Of a DNA stretch of 64,000 bases, positions 34,792 to 45,142 are shown in pieces. This DNA is from Clostridia bacterium (GTDB lineage: Bacteria > Bacillota > Clostridia > Oscillospirales > Acutalibacteraceae). The stretch's first letter is position 1; each line of letters opens with the position of its first letter. Under the pieces are notes generated by a model that saw nothing but the letters and a program-made list of their open reading frames with translations, was not told the origin of the DNA and made no database searches. The stretch covers positions 1 to 64,000 of the forward strand of contig JAFWZR010000012.1 in assembly GCA_017522225.1 (NCBI GenBank), written 5' to 3'. The position numbers and the translations under genes were made by a program.

Positions 34792-35409
34792 TTACTTCTT
34801 GCTGAAGTATTTTTCCTTAAACTGCTTGTAGGTTGTCGGCAGATAGCTGACAAATGCAATAATACAAAGAATTGCTGAAAGAGCAACAACAACTACAAGA
34901 AGTGCCTCGGGAATTGTCCAAAGTGAATTGAATGCACCTACATCGGGAGCAAATGCAAACAGGAAAATCATAACCGCATAGAAAACGAAGGTTGATGCTT
35001 TTCCCCAAATTTCAGCTGCAGACGGACGAAGACCGATAGCAACCATAAATGCACCGAAAACAACCATAACAATTTCCTTAATAATAAAGATAAGGAAAAT
35101 CCAGCTGAATGTCTTGACAAGCTCAACATCACTTGAGCTGAACTTGATGTAAAGTAAAACAGCGATTGTAACCTGTGTAAGCTTGTCCGCAACGGGGTCA
35201 AGCATCTTGCCGAGGTCACTTATCTGGTTAAACTTACGTGCGATCTTACCGTCAATAAAATCTGAAAATCCTGAAAGAAAGAGAACGAAAACCGCCCAGA
35301 TAACTTCGTCGTTAAAAAACAGTACCGCAAAAATAGGTATCATAATAATTCTTGCAAATGAAATCCAGTTAGGAATGGTATTCCAGTTTTTAAATAAATC
35401 CTTAAACAT
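34792..35409 (-). CDS. pgsA: CDP-diacylglycerol-glycerol-3-phosphate 3-phosphatidyltransferase
   Basis: 205 residues, five or six helices. The CDP-alcohol phosphotransferase motif is present as DGKIARKFNQISDLGKMLDPVAD (aspartates at the expected DGx2ARx8Gx3Dx3D spacing). It makes phosphatidylglycerol phosphate. AAAGGAGAAAG precedes the ATG; 13 nt after cvpA. Confidence 0.93.
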   Translation of the reverse strand: MFKDLFKNWNTIPNWISFARIIMIPIFAVLFFNDEVIWAVFVLFLSGFSDFIDGKIARKFNQISDLGKMLDPVADKLTQVTIAVLLYIKFSSSDVELVKTFSWIFLIFIIKEIVMVVFGAFMVAIGLRPSAAEIWGKASTFVFYAVMIFLFAFAPDVGAFNSLWTIPEALLVVVVALSAILCIIAFVSYLPTTYKQFKEKYFSKK

Positions 35410-35422
35410 AAATCTTTCTCCT

Positions 35423-35926
35423 TTATTTTAAAGCTTCGATGCCTTCAAGCACTTTTTCGTCAGAAAGAACCGCCTGAACTATCACCGAGTTTTCGACTGC
35501 GTTAACAAACTCTGCCTTATAAACAACATGTGATGCAATCTGCAGGGCGAAGCAAAGAATAACTACAACAATACCGCCGCACAATGCACCGAGAAGTCCG
35601 CCGAGTAATTTGTTTGCCTGTTTTAAAACGGGAAGCTTAAAGAATCTGTTGATAATTGAAACTGCCCAGTTAAGAAGGAAGGAAAGTACCACAAAGCATA
35701 TAACGGTTATTATGAGCTTTGCTATGTAACGCTCTGTTCCGGAAAAGAGCTTTGTATTACTGAAAACCCAATCGGTTACAGCACCTGACATTCCTCTTGA
35801 AAATACGATTGAAAGGAAAAATGCAACAAAGTTAAGTATTGTTTTTGCAAAGCCTTTTGTAAAATACTTGATTGTAAGCGCCAGGAAAATTACCGCTAAA
35901 ATGATATCAATAATATACTCTGCCAA
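35423..35926 (-). CDS. CvpA-family membrane protein
   Basis: 167 residues, four hydrophobic helices with a glycine-rich stretch NKLLGGLLGALCGGIVVVI typical of CvpA (colicin V production) proteins. Start is a TTG at 35926 with GAGGTGATATT upstream. Precise role unknown; the family is linked to envelope stress and purine-operon genes. Confidence 0.85.
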   Translation of the reverse strand: MAEYIIDIILAVIFLALTIKYFTKGFAKTILNFVAFFLSIVFSRGMSGAVTDWVFSNTKLFSGTERYIAKLIITVICFVVLSFLLNWAVSIINRFFKLPVLKQANKLLGGLLGALCGGIVVVILCFALQIASHVVYKAEFVNAVENSVIVQAVLSDEKVLEGIEALK

Positions 35927-35938
35927 AATATCACCTCA

Positions 35939-37108
35939 TTAATCCGTTCCCCTCGTGTCATAGCAATAAAGACCCGAGGTTGTTAAAACATATGTCTTTG
36001 AGCCGTCAACAGCAACCCTTACGGGTTCACCTTTAAAGTTTATTATGCCGACCTGCTTGCCATTTTTACTATAGGTTCTTACCTCATTATCAAAAAGTAC
36101 GGCTGTGTATTTTTCGTCGCAGTCAACCCACTTCATCTCTTTGTTGAAGCTTACGCTGAACTGTTCCTTGTTCTTGTTTGAGTAAACCTTGAGCTCTGAA
36201 AGAGATTCACTTGCATATCTTGAAAGAACAATCGCGTTTCTGCCCTTAGGTGTAACACAGGAATTATAAATTGCATTTGAGCCAAAGCTCATATCGTCTT
36301 TTCTGTCGGTATTATTCTTGATGTAAGATCGGAGATTGTTGCCGATTACAAGAAGATTATTACTCTTTATGTAGTCAACCTTAATGATTGTTGTACCCGC
36401 ATATTCGTGGCAGGAAACATAATCCTCAGACTTAAAATCGAAAACATAAAGCTTTGAATTGATTTTTCCGTCCGCTGCATCAATAACAGAAACCGCAACA
36501 AACTTGCCGTTATCGGAAAGTGAGATATCAGTAATTCTTTCTGTCTTGGTTTTCCAGATAAAAATCTCCTCGTGTCTGCTGTTGTAAACAGTGAGTACGG
36601 ACTGAGTACTGTCGCCGTAAGTGCCGAGTGCATAGTTGCCGCTTTTTCCGATTGCCGCAGCAGTGATTTTTCCTGTTGCTTCGGCCTCATAGGTAATTTC
36701 CGAACCGGTCTGCAAACGGTAATTTGCAGATGCAAGGTCATAAACAATAAGCTTTGATTCCTTGATTTTCATCGCCGGATTCTGATATTTATGCTCATGC
36801 GGCATAATTTCTTTTGCCGTCTGATTAAGCACCGTGGTTTTATTATCTGTAAGAATATGAAGATTGGAATTGTTTATTCTTAAATCTTTAACGCTTAAAG
36901 CATCTATACTGTAAGGATAACCGTCACCTGCACCAAGTCCGATAAAATAAGCTTTTACATTATCTGCCATAGTGCGGATTGTCATTCTGCCGAAGGTCTG
37001 AGCCGCGGTAAAAACCAGAAGCAAAGCCAACACCGAGACAATTACGACAGTAATAATCCTGCCGCCTTTTTTGCTTACAGTCTTTTTGGGATTATTATTC
37101 TCCTGCAC
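35939..37108 (-). CDS. DUF5711-type membrane-anchored beta-propeller protein
   Basis: 389 residues from a GTG at 37108, preferred over the ATG five codons earlier because GGGAGG sits 7 nt before the GTG. A basic cytosolic start, one membrane helix (IITVVIVSVLALLLVF) and then a large extracytoplasmic domain of repeated beta-strands ending in Asp-rich turns (ISLSDNGKFVAVSV and similar), consistent with a propeller. Family function unknown. Overlaps truA by 14 bp. Confidence 0.75.
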   Translation of the reverse strand: MQENNNPKKTVSKKGGRIITVVIVSVLALLLVFTAAQTFGRMTIRTMADNVKAYFIGLGAGDGYPYSIDALSVKDLRINNSNLHILTDNKTTVLNQTAKEIMPHEHKYQNPAMKIKESKLIVYDLASANYRLQTGSEITYEAEATGKITAAAIGKSGNYALGTYGDSTQSVLTVYNSRHEEIFIWKTKTERITDISLSDNGKFVAVSVIDAADGKINSKLYVFDFKSEDYVSCHEYAGTTIIKVDYIKSNNLLVIGNNLRSYIKNNTDRKDDMSFGSNAIYNSCVTPKGRNAIVLSRYASESLSELKVYSNKNKEQFSVSFNKEMKWVDCDEKYTAVLFDNEVRTYSKNGKQVGIINFKGEPVRVAVDGSKTYVLTTSGLYCYDTRGTD

Positions 37109-37853
37109 ACTGATACCTCCCATAATTTACTCTGTTAAGGTAGAGTCCCTGCGGCGGAGCTGTCCTGCCCGCAAGTTTTCTGTCCTTACTGTCTATTATA
37201 TCATTAAGTTTGTCTTTTTCTATTTTATTTTCTGAAATTTCTATTAACGTTCCCACCATTATACGCACCATGTTGTAAAGAAATCCGTCCGCCTCAACCG
37301 TAAAGGTAACCTCTTCACCGTTACGGCTGACAGAAAAAGATTTAACATTGCGCACGGTGTCCTCAACAGTGCTGCCCGTTGAGCAAAAGCCTTTAAAGTC
37401 GTGCTTACCTACAAACGCCTGAGCTTGTTCATTGAGAAACACCTCGTCAAGCTTATTCTTATAATGCCAGGCATAAGAAGTGAGAAACGGATTTTTATAG
37501 CTTGCATTCCACACCCTGTAGACATACTGCTTTGTAACACAGTCATAACGTGCGTGGAAATCACAATCAACTTCCTCGACTGATTTTACACAGATGCTGT
37601 CCGGAAGCACCGCATTGAGCGCACCCTGAAAGCGGTAGCAATCAATAGGATTTTCTGTTCTGATATTACAACAGAAATCATTGGCGTGAACGCCTGCATC
37701 CGTTCGGCTGCAGCCTGTTACATTCTCACGCACACCGAGGATTTGTTCAACAGCATCCTGCAGGGCCTCCTGTACGGTTATTCCGTTGGGTTGTACCTGC
37801 CATCCGTGAAAGGATGCACCATCATACATAAGACGCAAAAGCAGATTTCTCAT
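37095..37853 (-). CDS. truA: tRNA pseudouridine(38-40) synthase
   Basis: 252 residues. Catalytic aspartate in GCSRTDAGVHA near residue 52; YRVWNA and GFLYNMVRIMVGTL motifs also fit TruA. Its ATG overlaps the ecfT stop (ATGA, 4 bp). Confidence 0.95.
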   Translation of the reverse strand: MRNLLLRLMYDGASFHGWQVQPNGITVQEALQDAVEQILGVRENVTGCSRTDAGVHANDFCCNIRTENPIDCYRFQGALNAVLPDSICVKSVEEVDCDFHARYDCVTKQYVYRVWNASYKNPFLTSYAWHYKNKLDEVFLNEQAQAFVGKHDFKGFCSTGSTVEDTVRNVKSFSVSRNGEEVTFTVEADGFLYNMVRIMVGTLIEISENKIEKDKLNDIIDSKDRKLAGRTAPPQGLYLNRVNYGRYQCAGE

Positions 37854-38671
37854 CTGACAAGCACCGCCTTGAAGAAAATGTTAAGCACAACGATACCTAA
37901 AATAAGCAAAGCAACAATAAGCAATGCGATAAAATCACGCGCCTGAAGCTTCATCTGCTTCATTCTTGTTCTGCCAGGTCCGCCTGTATAGCAACGGCAG
38001 TCCATTGCGTCGGCAAGCTCGTAGGCACGTCTTATGGATGAGACGAAAAGCGGTACGATTATCGGCACAAGTGCCTTGACTCTGTCAACGATATTACCGT
38101 CATCAAGGTTTGCACCTCTCGCCTTCTGTGCGTTTGTGATACGGTCAATTTCGTCAATAAGAGTCGGGATAAATCTTAATGCAAGTGTCATCATCATTGC
38201 AAGTGTTGAAACAGGAATTTTAAAAAGCTTTAACGGAGAAAGAAGCTTTTCAATGGCATCTGTAAGCATTGTCGGTGTTGTTGTGTAAGTAAGCATTGAG
38301 CTGATTACAACAAGGCAGACTATTCTGACCGCCATAAAAATTGCCGTGAATATACCGTTTGATGTAATGTGTATAAACTTCCAGTCAATAAGCGGTGTGC
38401 CGCCCTTGATATAAAAAATATTAAGCACTGAGGTGAACAGAACAATGATTGCTATCGGCTTTATGCTTTTGAGCACCATTCTGACAGGTACCTTTGAAAT
38501 AAGCACCACCGCAAAGGTAAACAAAACCATAAGTGCAAGTGCCGGAAAGCTTTTGCATATAAAGATTGAGACAATGAATGCAAGTGTAAGTATTATTTTT
38601 ACCCTCGCATCAAGTCTGTGCAGAACAGAGTTGCCGATGAAATACTGTCCGATTGTTATATCCTTAATCAT
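37850..38671 (-). CDS. ecfT: ECF transporter transmembrane component
   Basis: 273 residues with about six helices. Carries the family Ala-Arg-Gly motifs, seen as AQKARGANL and AMDCRCYTGGPGRTRM, which couple to the ATPases. Overlaps ecfA2 by 4 bp (ATGA). Works with EcfA1/A2 and unlinked substrate-binding S components for vitamins or metals. Confidence 0.94.
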   Translation of the reverse strand: MIKDITIGQYFIGNSVLHRLDARVKIILTLAFIVSIFICKSFPALALMVLFTFAVVLISKVPVRMVLKSIKPIAIIVLFTSVLNIFYIKGGTPLIDWKFIHITSNGIFTAIFMAVRIVCLVVISSMLTYTTTPTMLTDAIEKLLSPLKLFKIPVSTLAMMMTLALRFIPTLIDEIDRITNAQKARGANLDDGNIVDRVKALVPIIVPLFVSSIRRAYELADAMDCRCYTGGPGRTRMKQMKLQARDFIALLIVALLILGIVVLNIFFKAVLVR

Positions 38672-39522
38672 ACACCGACACCTCCTTTTGAGAGGATTAT
38701 CTCTGCTGCCTTTTCGACCGTATAGGCAGAGCCTAAATCACAGCCGTTTTTCTTAAGAATTTCAAAAACCTTTGAAACCTGCGGAATGTTAAGACCGATT
38801 TTACGAAGCTCCTCACTGTGTGAGTAAACCTCATCAACAGTGCCGTACATCTCCACACGGGAATTGTTCATAACAAGAACCTTTGTTGCAATTTTTGCAA
38901 CATCCTCCATACTGTGTGAAACAAGCAACACCGTGCTGCCTGTTCTTTCACGGTAGGATTTGATCATATCGAGTATTTTATCTCTGCCCTTCGGGTCAAG
39001 ACCTGCCGTCGGCTCGTCAAGAATAAGTACCTTCGGCTGCATTGCAATTACACCTGCGATTGCAGCACGGCGCTTTTCGCCGCCGGAAAGATCAAACGGA
39101 GATTTTTCAAGAAGCTCTCTTTTAAGTCCGACATATTCTGCGGCAATAATAACTCTTTTTTGAATTTCATCCTCCGAAAGGCCCATGTTTTTAGGTCCGA
39201 AGGATATATCCTTATAAACTGTTTCTTCAAAAAGCTGATATTCGGGGTATTGGAAGCACAGACCTACCTTGAAGCGTGCCTCTCTTGTGGCCTTTTTATC
39301 TGCCCAGATATCCTTGCCGTCAACGAAAATCTTGCCCTCTTCAGGCTTTAATATTCCGTTAAAATGCTGCACAAGGGTACTTTTACCTGAGCCTGTGTGA
39401 CCGATAATGCCGACAAGCTCCCCTTCTTCAATATCAAGATTTATATCATAAATAGCCTTCGACTGGCTCGGCGTCCCCTTGTTATAAAGATGAGTAACGC
39501 CTCTTGCTGAAAGTATAGGCAT
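38668..39522 (-). CDS. ecfA2: ECF transporter ATPase A2
   Basis: 284 residues from the ATG at 39522 with GGAGGTGAAGTG upstream. Walker A GHTGSGKST, signature LSGGEKRRAAIAG, Walker B ILDEPTAGLDPKG. The GEKRR form of the signature is typical of EcfA2. One-base overlap with ecfA1 (TGATG). Confidence 0.95.
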   Translation of the reverse strand: MPILSARGVTHLYNKGTPSQSKAIYDINLDIEEGELVGIIGHTGSGKSTLVQHFNGILKPEEGKIFVDGKDIWADKKATREARFKVGLCFQYPEYQLFEETVYKDISFGPKNMGLSEDEIQKRVIIAAEYVGLKRELLEKSPFDLSGGEKRRAAIAGVIAMQPKVLILDEPTAGLDPKGRDKILDMIKSYRERTGSTVLLVSHSMEDVAKIATKVLVMNNSRVEMYGTVDEVYSHSEELRKIGLNIPQVSKVFEILKKNGCDLGSAYTVEKAAEIILSKGGVGV

Positions 39523-40382
39523 CACTTCACCTCCAATGCAGACAGAATCGCCTCGGCACATTCTTTTTCATCAAGAATGTTATCAGGGATATCAAGTCCT
39601 GCTTTTCTTAATCTGTATGCAAGCTCAGTCGCCTGCGGTACATCAAGACCGAGCGACTTTAACTGTTCAACATTTTTAAACACATCGCGCGGTACACCGT
39701 CAAGCACAATTTCGCCCTTATCCATAACCACAACACGGTCAGCCTTTACAGCCTCGTCCATATAATGCGTTATAAGAATTACCGTAATTCCGCGTTCTTT
39801 ATTAAGCATCTGTATGGTGTCCATAACCTCCTGCCTGCCGTGAGGGTCAAGCATTGCGGTAGGCTCGTCCATAACGATACATTTTGTGTTCATCGCAATT
39901 ATACCGGCAATTGCAACACGCTGCTTCTGTCCGCCTGACAGACGATGAGGCTCACGGTCACGGAATTCGTACATTCCGACAGCCTTGAGAGCATCGTCAA
40001 CACGCTTACGGATTTCGTGCGGGGGTACACCGAGATTTTCGGGACCGAAGGCAACATCGTCCTCAACAATTGTTGCAACGATCTGATTGTCGGGATTCTG
40101 AAAAACCATACCTACCGTACGGCGTACATCTGTTACCTTTTCATCCTCAGATGTGTCTAATCCGTCAACCGTAACCTTGCCCGATGACGGAACAAGGATA
40201 CCGTTAATAAGCTTGGCAACGGTTGATTTGCCGCATCCGTTGTGACCAAGAACAGCAAGAAACTGACCTTCGGGCACACAGAGGTTAAAGCCATCCACAA
40301 CTTGTGTGGCGGCCGTATCCTCTTCGCCTGCCTCGTAGGCAAATGAAACATCATCAAATTTTATGATAATTTTATCGTCCAT
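39522..40382 (-). CDS. ecfA1: ECF transporter ATPase A1
   Basis: 286 residues from the ATG at 40382 (AGAGGT upstream); an earlier in-frame ATG lacks a site. Walker [10 protein letters not shown], signature [13 protein letters not shown], Walker [11 protein letters not shown]. Adjacent to ecfA2 and ecfT in the usual order. Confidence 0.95.
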   Translation of the reverse strand: MDDKIIIKFDDVSFAYEAGEEDTAATQVVDGFNLCVPEGQFLAVLGHNGCGKSTVAKLINGILVPSSGKVTVDGLDTSEDEKVTDVRRTVGMVFQNPDNQIVATIVEDDVAFGPENLGVPPHEIRKRVDDALKAVGMYEFRDREPHRLSGGQKQRVAIAGIIAMNTKCIVMDEPTAMLDPHGRQEVMDTIQMLNKERGITVILITHYMDEAVKADRVVVMDKGEIVLDGVPRDVFKNVEQLKSLGLDVPQATELAYRLRKAGLDIPDNILDEKECAEAILSALEVK

Positions 40383-40384
40383 AA

Positions 40385-41248
40385 TTACCTCTGCCAAATA
40401 GCCGATGCTCCGCACGGAAGCACCATTCCCGTCTGTGTTACAGGTAAGCCGATTTCGCTGCAGGAAAGCTTACCGCCAAACTTCGGGGTGATGATTGAAC
40501 CTAAGATATATTCCATAACTGCGGGTGAAAGTCCCGTTGTGTATGAATTTATAAGCACCATAAGCGGATCGTCCGAAAGGACATTTGAGCACAAGTCCAC
40601 AAAGTCGTAAATCTCGTCCTCGAGCTTCCAGACCTCACCGCCCGGACCTCTGCCGTATGACGGAGGATCCATAATGATAACATCGTATTTATTGCCTCTG
40701 CGGATTTCACGCTGAACAAATTTTATACAGTCGTCAACAATCCATCTGACAGGCTTGTCGCTGACATCTGATGCAACGGCATTTTCCTTTGCCCAGGCAA
40801 CCATACCCTTCGATGCATCAACGTGAACAACCTGCGCCCCTGCCTTGAGGCAGGCAACGGTTGCGCCGCCTGTATAGGAGAAAAGATTGAGAACCTTTAT
40901 CGGTCTGCCTGCGTTTCTGATAAGCTCTGCAGTATAGTCCCAATTGACAGCCTGCTCCGGAAAAAGACCGGTATGCTTGAAGCCCATTGTTTTGACATTG
41001 AAGCTCAGGTCACCGTAATTGATACGCCATGCATCGGGAGTCTTTTTGAGCACCTCCCAATGTCCGCCGCCCGATGAAGAGCGGTTGTAACGCGCATGGG
41101 CATTTTTCCATAATGGATGATTCTTGGGAGTCTGCCATATTACCTGAGGGTCAGGACGAATGAGTATAACATTACCCCAGCGTTCAAGCTTTTCACCGTC
41201 TGAACAGTCGAGCAGTTCATAATCTTTCCAACCGTCCGCAATTCTCAT
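40385..41248 (-). CDS. Class I SAM-dependent rRNA methyltransferase (RlmI-like, no PUA domain)
   Basis: 287 residues. SAM-binding [16 protein letters not shown] near residue 120 and catalytic-loop DPPSYGRGP near 200 fit 23S rRNA cytosine methyltransferases or their relatives. The N-terminal PUA domain of RlmI is absent. AGGAGG precedes the ATG. Two bases upstream of ecfA1. Confidence 0.85.
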   Translation of the reverse strand: MRIADGWKDYELLDCSDGEKLERWGNVILIRPDPQVIWQTPKNHPLWKNAHARYNRSSSGGGHWEVLKKTPDAWRINYGDLSFNVKTMGFKHTGLFPEQAVNWDYTAELIRNAGRPIKVLNLFSYTGGATVACLKAGAQVVHVDASKGMVAWAKENAVASDVSDKPVRWIVDDCIKFVQREIRRGNKYDVIIMDPPSYGRGPGGEVWKLEDEIYDFVDLCSNVLSDDPLMVLINSYTTGLSPAVMEYILGSIITPKFGGKLSCSEIGLPVTQTGMVLPCGASAIWQR

Positions 41249-41284
41249 TTTGACATCCTCCTATCATCCAGAGCTTTTTATAGC

Positions 41285-42637
41285 TTAAATAAGTCTTTCT
41301 TTTACAACCTCGGCAATTTCTTCGGCAAGAGTCTGGATTTTTTCTTTATCCTTACCCTCAAGCATTACGCGGACAAGAGGCTCTGTTCCCGAAACGCGGA
41401 CAAGCACTCTGCCGTCTTCGCCAAGCTCACGCTCGGCACTTTCAATTGCCTTTTTAATTTCAATATCCTTGCTGTAGCGTGCTTTACCCATTTGTGAAAC
41501 ACGCACATTTATAAGCACCTGCGGGAAAACTGTCATTTCTGCCGCAAGCTCGGAAAGCTTTTTGCCCGTGCGCTTCATAACAGCGAGGAGCTGAATTGCA
41601 GTAAGCTGACCGTCACCCGTTGAAGCATAGTCAAAGAAAATGACGTGACCTGACTGCTCGCCTCCGATTTTGTAATTATTTTCTTTCATATTCTCAAGGA
41701 CGTATCTGTCACCGACCTTGGTTGTTTCAACCTTGATGCCGTTATTTTTACAAAACTCGAAAAAGCCCATATTACTCATAACGGTTACCACTGCCGTGTC
41801 GGAGCCAAGAACGCCTCGTTCTTTCATATTTTTTGCGCAGATTGCGATAATCTTATCGCCGTCCACGATATCACCGTTTTCGTCAACAGCAAGCATTCTG
41901 TCTGCATCACCGTCAAAGGCAAAACCTACATCACATCTGTATTCCTTTACAAAATGCTGAAGACCCGCAAGACTTGTTGAGCCGCACTCGCGGTTGATGT
42001 TGATACCATTTGGGATTGACGACTTTATAAAGCTGTCCACACCAAGCTCTGTAAACAGGTCGGGTGCAGTCACGCTTGCCGCACCGTTTGCACAGTCGAG
42101 TGCAACTCTGTATCCGGAAAAATCAAGATCCTCAACCGTTGACATAAGATGACGCGTGTAATCAAATGCAGGCATTTCCGAGGTACGGATTCTGCCGACA
42201 TCGGCACCGATTTTTATCGGTGGCTGTGTTACACCGTCAAGGATAATCGCTTCAATTTTTTCTTCAAGCTCGTCGGGAAGCTTATATCCGTCAGCCTGAA
42301 AAATTTTAATTCCGTTATATTCACAAGGGTTGTGTGAAGCGGTAATCATAACCGCCGCATCATATTCGTACTTCTTTACAAGGAAAGCTACTGCAGGTGT
42401 GGGAAGAACACCTAACTGCATAACATCCGCACCGACAGAGCAAAGGCCTGCCGTAATTGCAGATGAGAGCATATTTGAGGAAATTCTTGTGTCCATACCG
42501 ATCATAACTCTCGGTCTTTTTTTATTTTCGTCAATGAGAACCATTGCCGCTGCACGTCCTATTTGCATTGCAAGCTCACATGTAAGCTCTGAATTCGCAA
42601 CGCCTCTTGCTCCGTCTGTACCGAATAATCTGCCCAT
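41285..42637 (-). CDS. glmM: Phosphoglucosamine mutase
   Basis: 450 residues, usual length. Catalytic serine in MITASHNPCEYNGIK (near residue 100), metal site AFDGDADRM, sugar-binding GEQSGHVIF and phosphate-binding RVSGTEPLVRVM. Converts glucosamine-6-P to glucosamine-1-P for cell-wall precursor synthesis. AAGGAGATTTGTT precedes the ATG. Confidence 0.97.
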   Translation of the reverse strand: MGRLFGTDGARGVANSELTCELAMQIGRAAAMVLIDENKKRPRVMIGMDTRISSNMLSSAITAGLCSVGADVMQLGVLPTPAVAFLVKKYEYDAAVMITASHNPCEYNGIKIFQADGYKLPDELEEKIEAIILDGVTQPPIKIGADVGRIRTSEMPAFDYTRHLMSTVEDLDFSGYRVALDCANGAASVTAPDLFTELGVDSFIKSSIPNGININRECGSTSLAGLQHFVKEYRCDVGFAFDGDADRMLAVDENGDIVDGDKIIAICAKNMKERGVLGSDTAVVTVMSNMGFFEFCKNNGIKVETTKVGDRYVLENMKENNYKIGGEQSGHVIFFDYASTGDGQLTAIQLLAVMKRTGKKLSELAAEMTVFPQVLINVRVSQMGKARYSKDIEIKKAIESAERELGEDGRVLVRVSGTEPLVRVMLEGKDKEKIQTLAEEIAEVVKERLI

Positions 42638-42665
42638 AACAAATCTCCTTAAATAAAGTCAAAAT

Positions 42666-43736
42666 TTATAAGTCAAATTTCTGCTGTTCTGCCAGGGGAA
42701 TAGGATTTGCTGTTGCACCGCTTTGCTCAGGAACAGGTAAACCTAAATGCTTATAAGCCGCAGGTGTTACCACTCTGCCTCGCGGTGTTCGTGAAAGGAA
42801 GCCTATCTGCATAAGATAAGGCTCACAAACGTCTTCAATTGTTATTGCTTCCTCGCCGATTGCTGCCGCAATCGTTTCAAGACCTACAGGACCTCCGTTA
42901 TAATTTCTTATCATAGAGGTAAGAAGCAGCCTGTCTATTGAGTCAAGTCCCAGGGGGTCAACCTCAAGCCTGTTCAATGCTAAATCTGCGTTTTCTCCCG
43001 TAATGACACCGTTGCCGAGAACCTGTGCAAAGTCGCGCGAACGCTTCAAAAGGCGGTTTGCAATTCGCGGTGTACCTCTTGAACGCGATGCAATCTGCAA
43101 CGCACCGTCTTCGTCGATGTCTATTTTCAGAATGCCTGCACTTCGTTTAACGATGCTTGAAAGCTCATCGGGTGAGTAAAGCTCAAGACGGAGAATAACA
43201 CCGAATCGGTCACGCAGAGGTGCACTCAGCTGACCTGCACGGGTCGTTGCACCGACAAGAGTAAACTTGGGTAAATCGATTCTGATGCTTCTTGCCGACG
43301 GACCCTGACCGATGATAATATCAAGAGCATTATCCTCCATTGCAGGATAAAGAACCTCTTCAACACTTCTGTTCATACGGTGAATTTCGTCGATAAAGAG
43401 CACATCACCCTCGTTAAGATTGGTAAGAAGTGCCGCTAAATCCTTCGGCTTTTCGATTGCGGGGCCTGATGTTACACGGAAGCTTACGCCCATTTCATTG
43501 GCGATGATGCCTGCAAGTGTAGTTTTACCGAGACCCGGAGGTCCGTAAAGTAAAACGTGATCAAGAGGCTCGCCTCTGTGTTTTGCCGCTTCAATATAAA
43601 TCGAAAGATTTTCCTTTGCTTTCGACTGGCCGATGTATTCGTCAATCGTCCTCGGGCGGAGCTGACGCTCAACATCTGAATCCATATCGAGATATTCGGG
43701 AGCGACTATTCGGTTTTCATAATCCATTTCGTCCAT
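42666..43736 (-). CDS. ruvB: Holliday junction branch migration ATPase RuvB
   Basis: 356 residues, slightly long from a C-terminal extension. Walker [12 protein letters not shown], Walker B FIDEIHRM, sensor LVGATTRAG and the arginine finger RDRFG. TAAGGAGG precedes the ATG. Follows ruvA by 12 nt. Confidence 0.97.
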   Translation of the reverse strand: MDEMDYENRIVAPEYLDMDSDVERQLRPRTIDEYIGQSKAKENLSIYIEAAKHRGEPLDHVLLYGPPGLGKTTLAGIIANEMGVSFRVTSGPAIEKPKDLAALLTNLNEGDVLFIDEIHRMNRSVEEVLYPAMEDNALDIIIGQGPSARSIRIDLPKFTLVGATTRAGQLSAPLRDRFGVILRLELYSPDELSSIVKRSAGILKIDIDEDGALQIASRSRGTPRIANRLLKRSRDFAQVLGNGVITGENADLALNRLEVDPLGLDSIDRLLLTSMIRNYNGGPVGLETIAAAIGEEAITIEDVCEPYLMQIGFLSRTPRGRVVTPAAYKHLGLPVPEQSGATANPIPLAEQQKFDL

Positions 43737-43748
43737 ACGAATACCTCC

Positions 43749-44345
43749 TTATATAAGAGATTTAAGAGCAATACGGATAAGCTCTTCAACAGGAAGTGAC
43801 TTGTCAAGCTTACCGACTGCCGCAGCAGCCTCCGAACGGCTGTATCCGAGCTGAATGAGAGCTTCGATTGCCTCTGAAAGGTCTGCGGAGGTGTCTGCCG
43901 ACTGAATTGCCGCAACAACATCTGACTGCTCTGCCGTAAGGTCTGTTGAAAATTTGTTTTTGAGTTCAAGCACAATTCGCTGTGCAATTTTTGCACCGAC
44001 ACCCTGTGCTTTTGTGATTGCTTTAACATCACCCGAAGCAATGCTGAGTGCAAGCTGATCGGGGGTTAAAACCGAGAGGATTGCAAGTGCCGCCTTAGGA
44101 CCGACACCCGAAACGGTGATAAGCTGCTTGAAAGCATCAAGCTCGTTTCTTGTATAAAAGCCGTAAAGCTCCATCGCATCCTCACGGACATTCATATAAG
44201 TAAAAACTGTTGTCTGTGCACCCTTCTGCCCAACCTTCTGCATTGTGTTCATGGTTGAAAAACAGAAAAACGCAACTCCGCCGCACTGAATGGCAAAGCC
44301 GTTAGGCTCAACGGTTACAATCTCACCTGTTAATGAATATATCAT
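43749..44345 (-). CDS. ruvA: Holliday junction DNA-binding protein RuvA
   Basis: 198 residues: OB domain (MIYSLTGEIVTVEPN), helix-hairpin-helix pairs (GVGPKAALAIL, GVGAKIAQRIV) and the C-terminal UBA-like domain III (LGYSRSEAAAAV). GAGGTGAGAAACG precedes the ATG. Confidence 0.97.
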   Translation of the reverse strand: MIYSLTGEIVTVEPNGFAIQCGGVAFFCFSTMNTMQKVGQKGAQTTVFTYMNVREDAMELYGFYTRNELDAFKQLITVSGVGPKAALAILSVLTPDQLALSIASGDVKAITKAQGVGAKIAQRIVLELKNKFSTDLTAEQSDVVAAIQSADTSADLSEAIEALIQLGYSRSEAAAAVGKLDKSLPVEELIRIALKSLI

Positions 44346-44370
44346 CGTTTCTCACCTCTTTGTATTATCA

Positions 44371-44871
44371 TCAATAGTATTTTTTCAGTTTGCCGACGAG
44401 CGAGCCGCTTGTATGAGCGTGACATATAGCCATTGCAAGGGCATCGGCTGTATCGTCGGGCTTCGGCACCTTATCGAGCTTAAGCATCATGCGCATCATT
44501 TCCTGCACCTGCTTTTTCTCGGCTCTGCCGTAGCCGACAACACTCTGCTTGACCTGCAAGGGCGTGTACTCTGCGATCTCAAGACCGTGCTTCTGCGCGG
44601 CAAGGACTATCACTCCCCTCGCCTGTGCAACATCGATAACTGTTTTGGCATTTGTGTTATAGAACAGCTTTTCAATCGCCATAACATCGGGCTTATATTT
44701 TGAAATAAGCACATCAAGCTCGTCGTAAATAATCTGCAATCTGCGGTTGAACGGCATACCTGCAGGGGTAGTGACCGCACCGTAGTGAATGATTGTAAAG
44801 TGGTTGTTGCTGTATTCAAGAATACCGTAGCCTACGATAGCGTAGCCCGGGTCAATTCCGAGAATAATCAT
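44371..44871 (-). CDS. ruvC: Crossover junction endodeoxyribonuclease RuvC
   Basis: 166 residues. Acidic catalytic residues in LGIDPGYAIVGYG (Asp7), AIEKLF (Glu ~66) and PDDTADALAMAI (Asp pair ~140). Cleaves Holliday junctions; heads the ruvCAB set. Confidence 0.96.
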   Translation of the reverse strand: MIILGIDPGYAIVGYGILEYSNNHFTIIHYGAVTTPAGMPFNRRLQIIYDELDVLISKYKPDVMAIEKLFYNTNAKTVIDVAQARGVIVLAAQKHGLEIAEYTPLQVKQSVVGYGRAEKKQVQEMMRMMLKLDKVPKPDDTADALAMAICHAHTSGSLVGKLKKYY

Positions 44872-44890
44872 TTACGGTACTCCTTTCAGG

Positions 44891-45133
44891 TTAGTTTATA
44901 TCAGAAATCCAATCAAAGTATTCCTGACAATTCTCTGACATAAAGACAGCCTTGTCTTCACTTAACTGTGAATAGTCGACCTGTTCTTTGGTCTGAAGCG
45001 GATAATCATCATAAGCATCGACAATTTCACGGTTTGTAACAACAGCTAAAATGTAATCACCAAAGGTAACTCCTAACACTGCAACAGAAACAAGAAATAC
45101 AGCAAGAATAATTGCTATAATTATCTTTTTCAT
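44891..45133 (-). CDS. Small single-helix membrane protein, function unknown
   Basis: 80 residues. An N-terminal hydrophobic helix (IIIAIILAVFLVSVAVLGV) after two lysines is a membrane anchor or signal, then an acidic ~55-residue outer segment. Between der and ruvC, 10 and 19 nt apart, so co-transcribed. No family recognised. Confidence 0.7.
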   Translation of the reverse strand: MKKIIIAIILAVFLVSVAVLGVTFGDYILAVVTNREIVDAYDDYPLQTKEQVDYSQLSEDKAVFMSENCQEYFDWISDIN

Positions 45134-45142
45134 ACAATCACC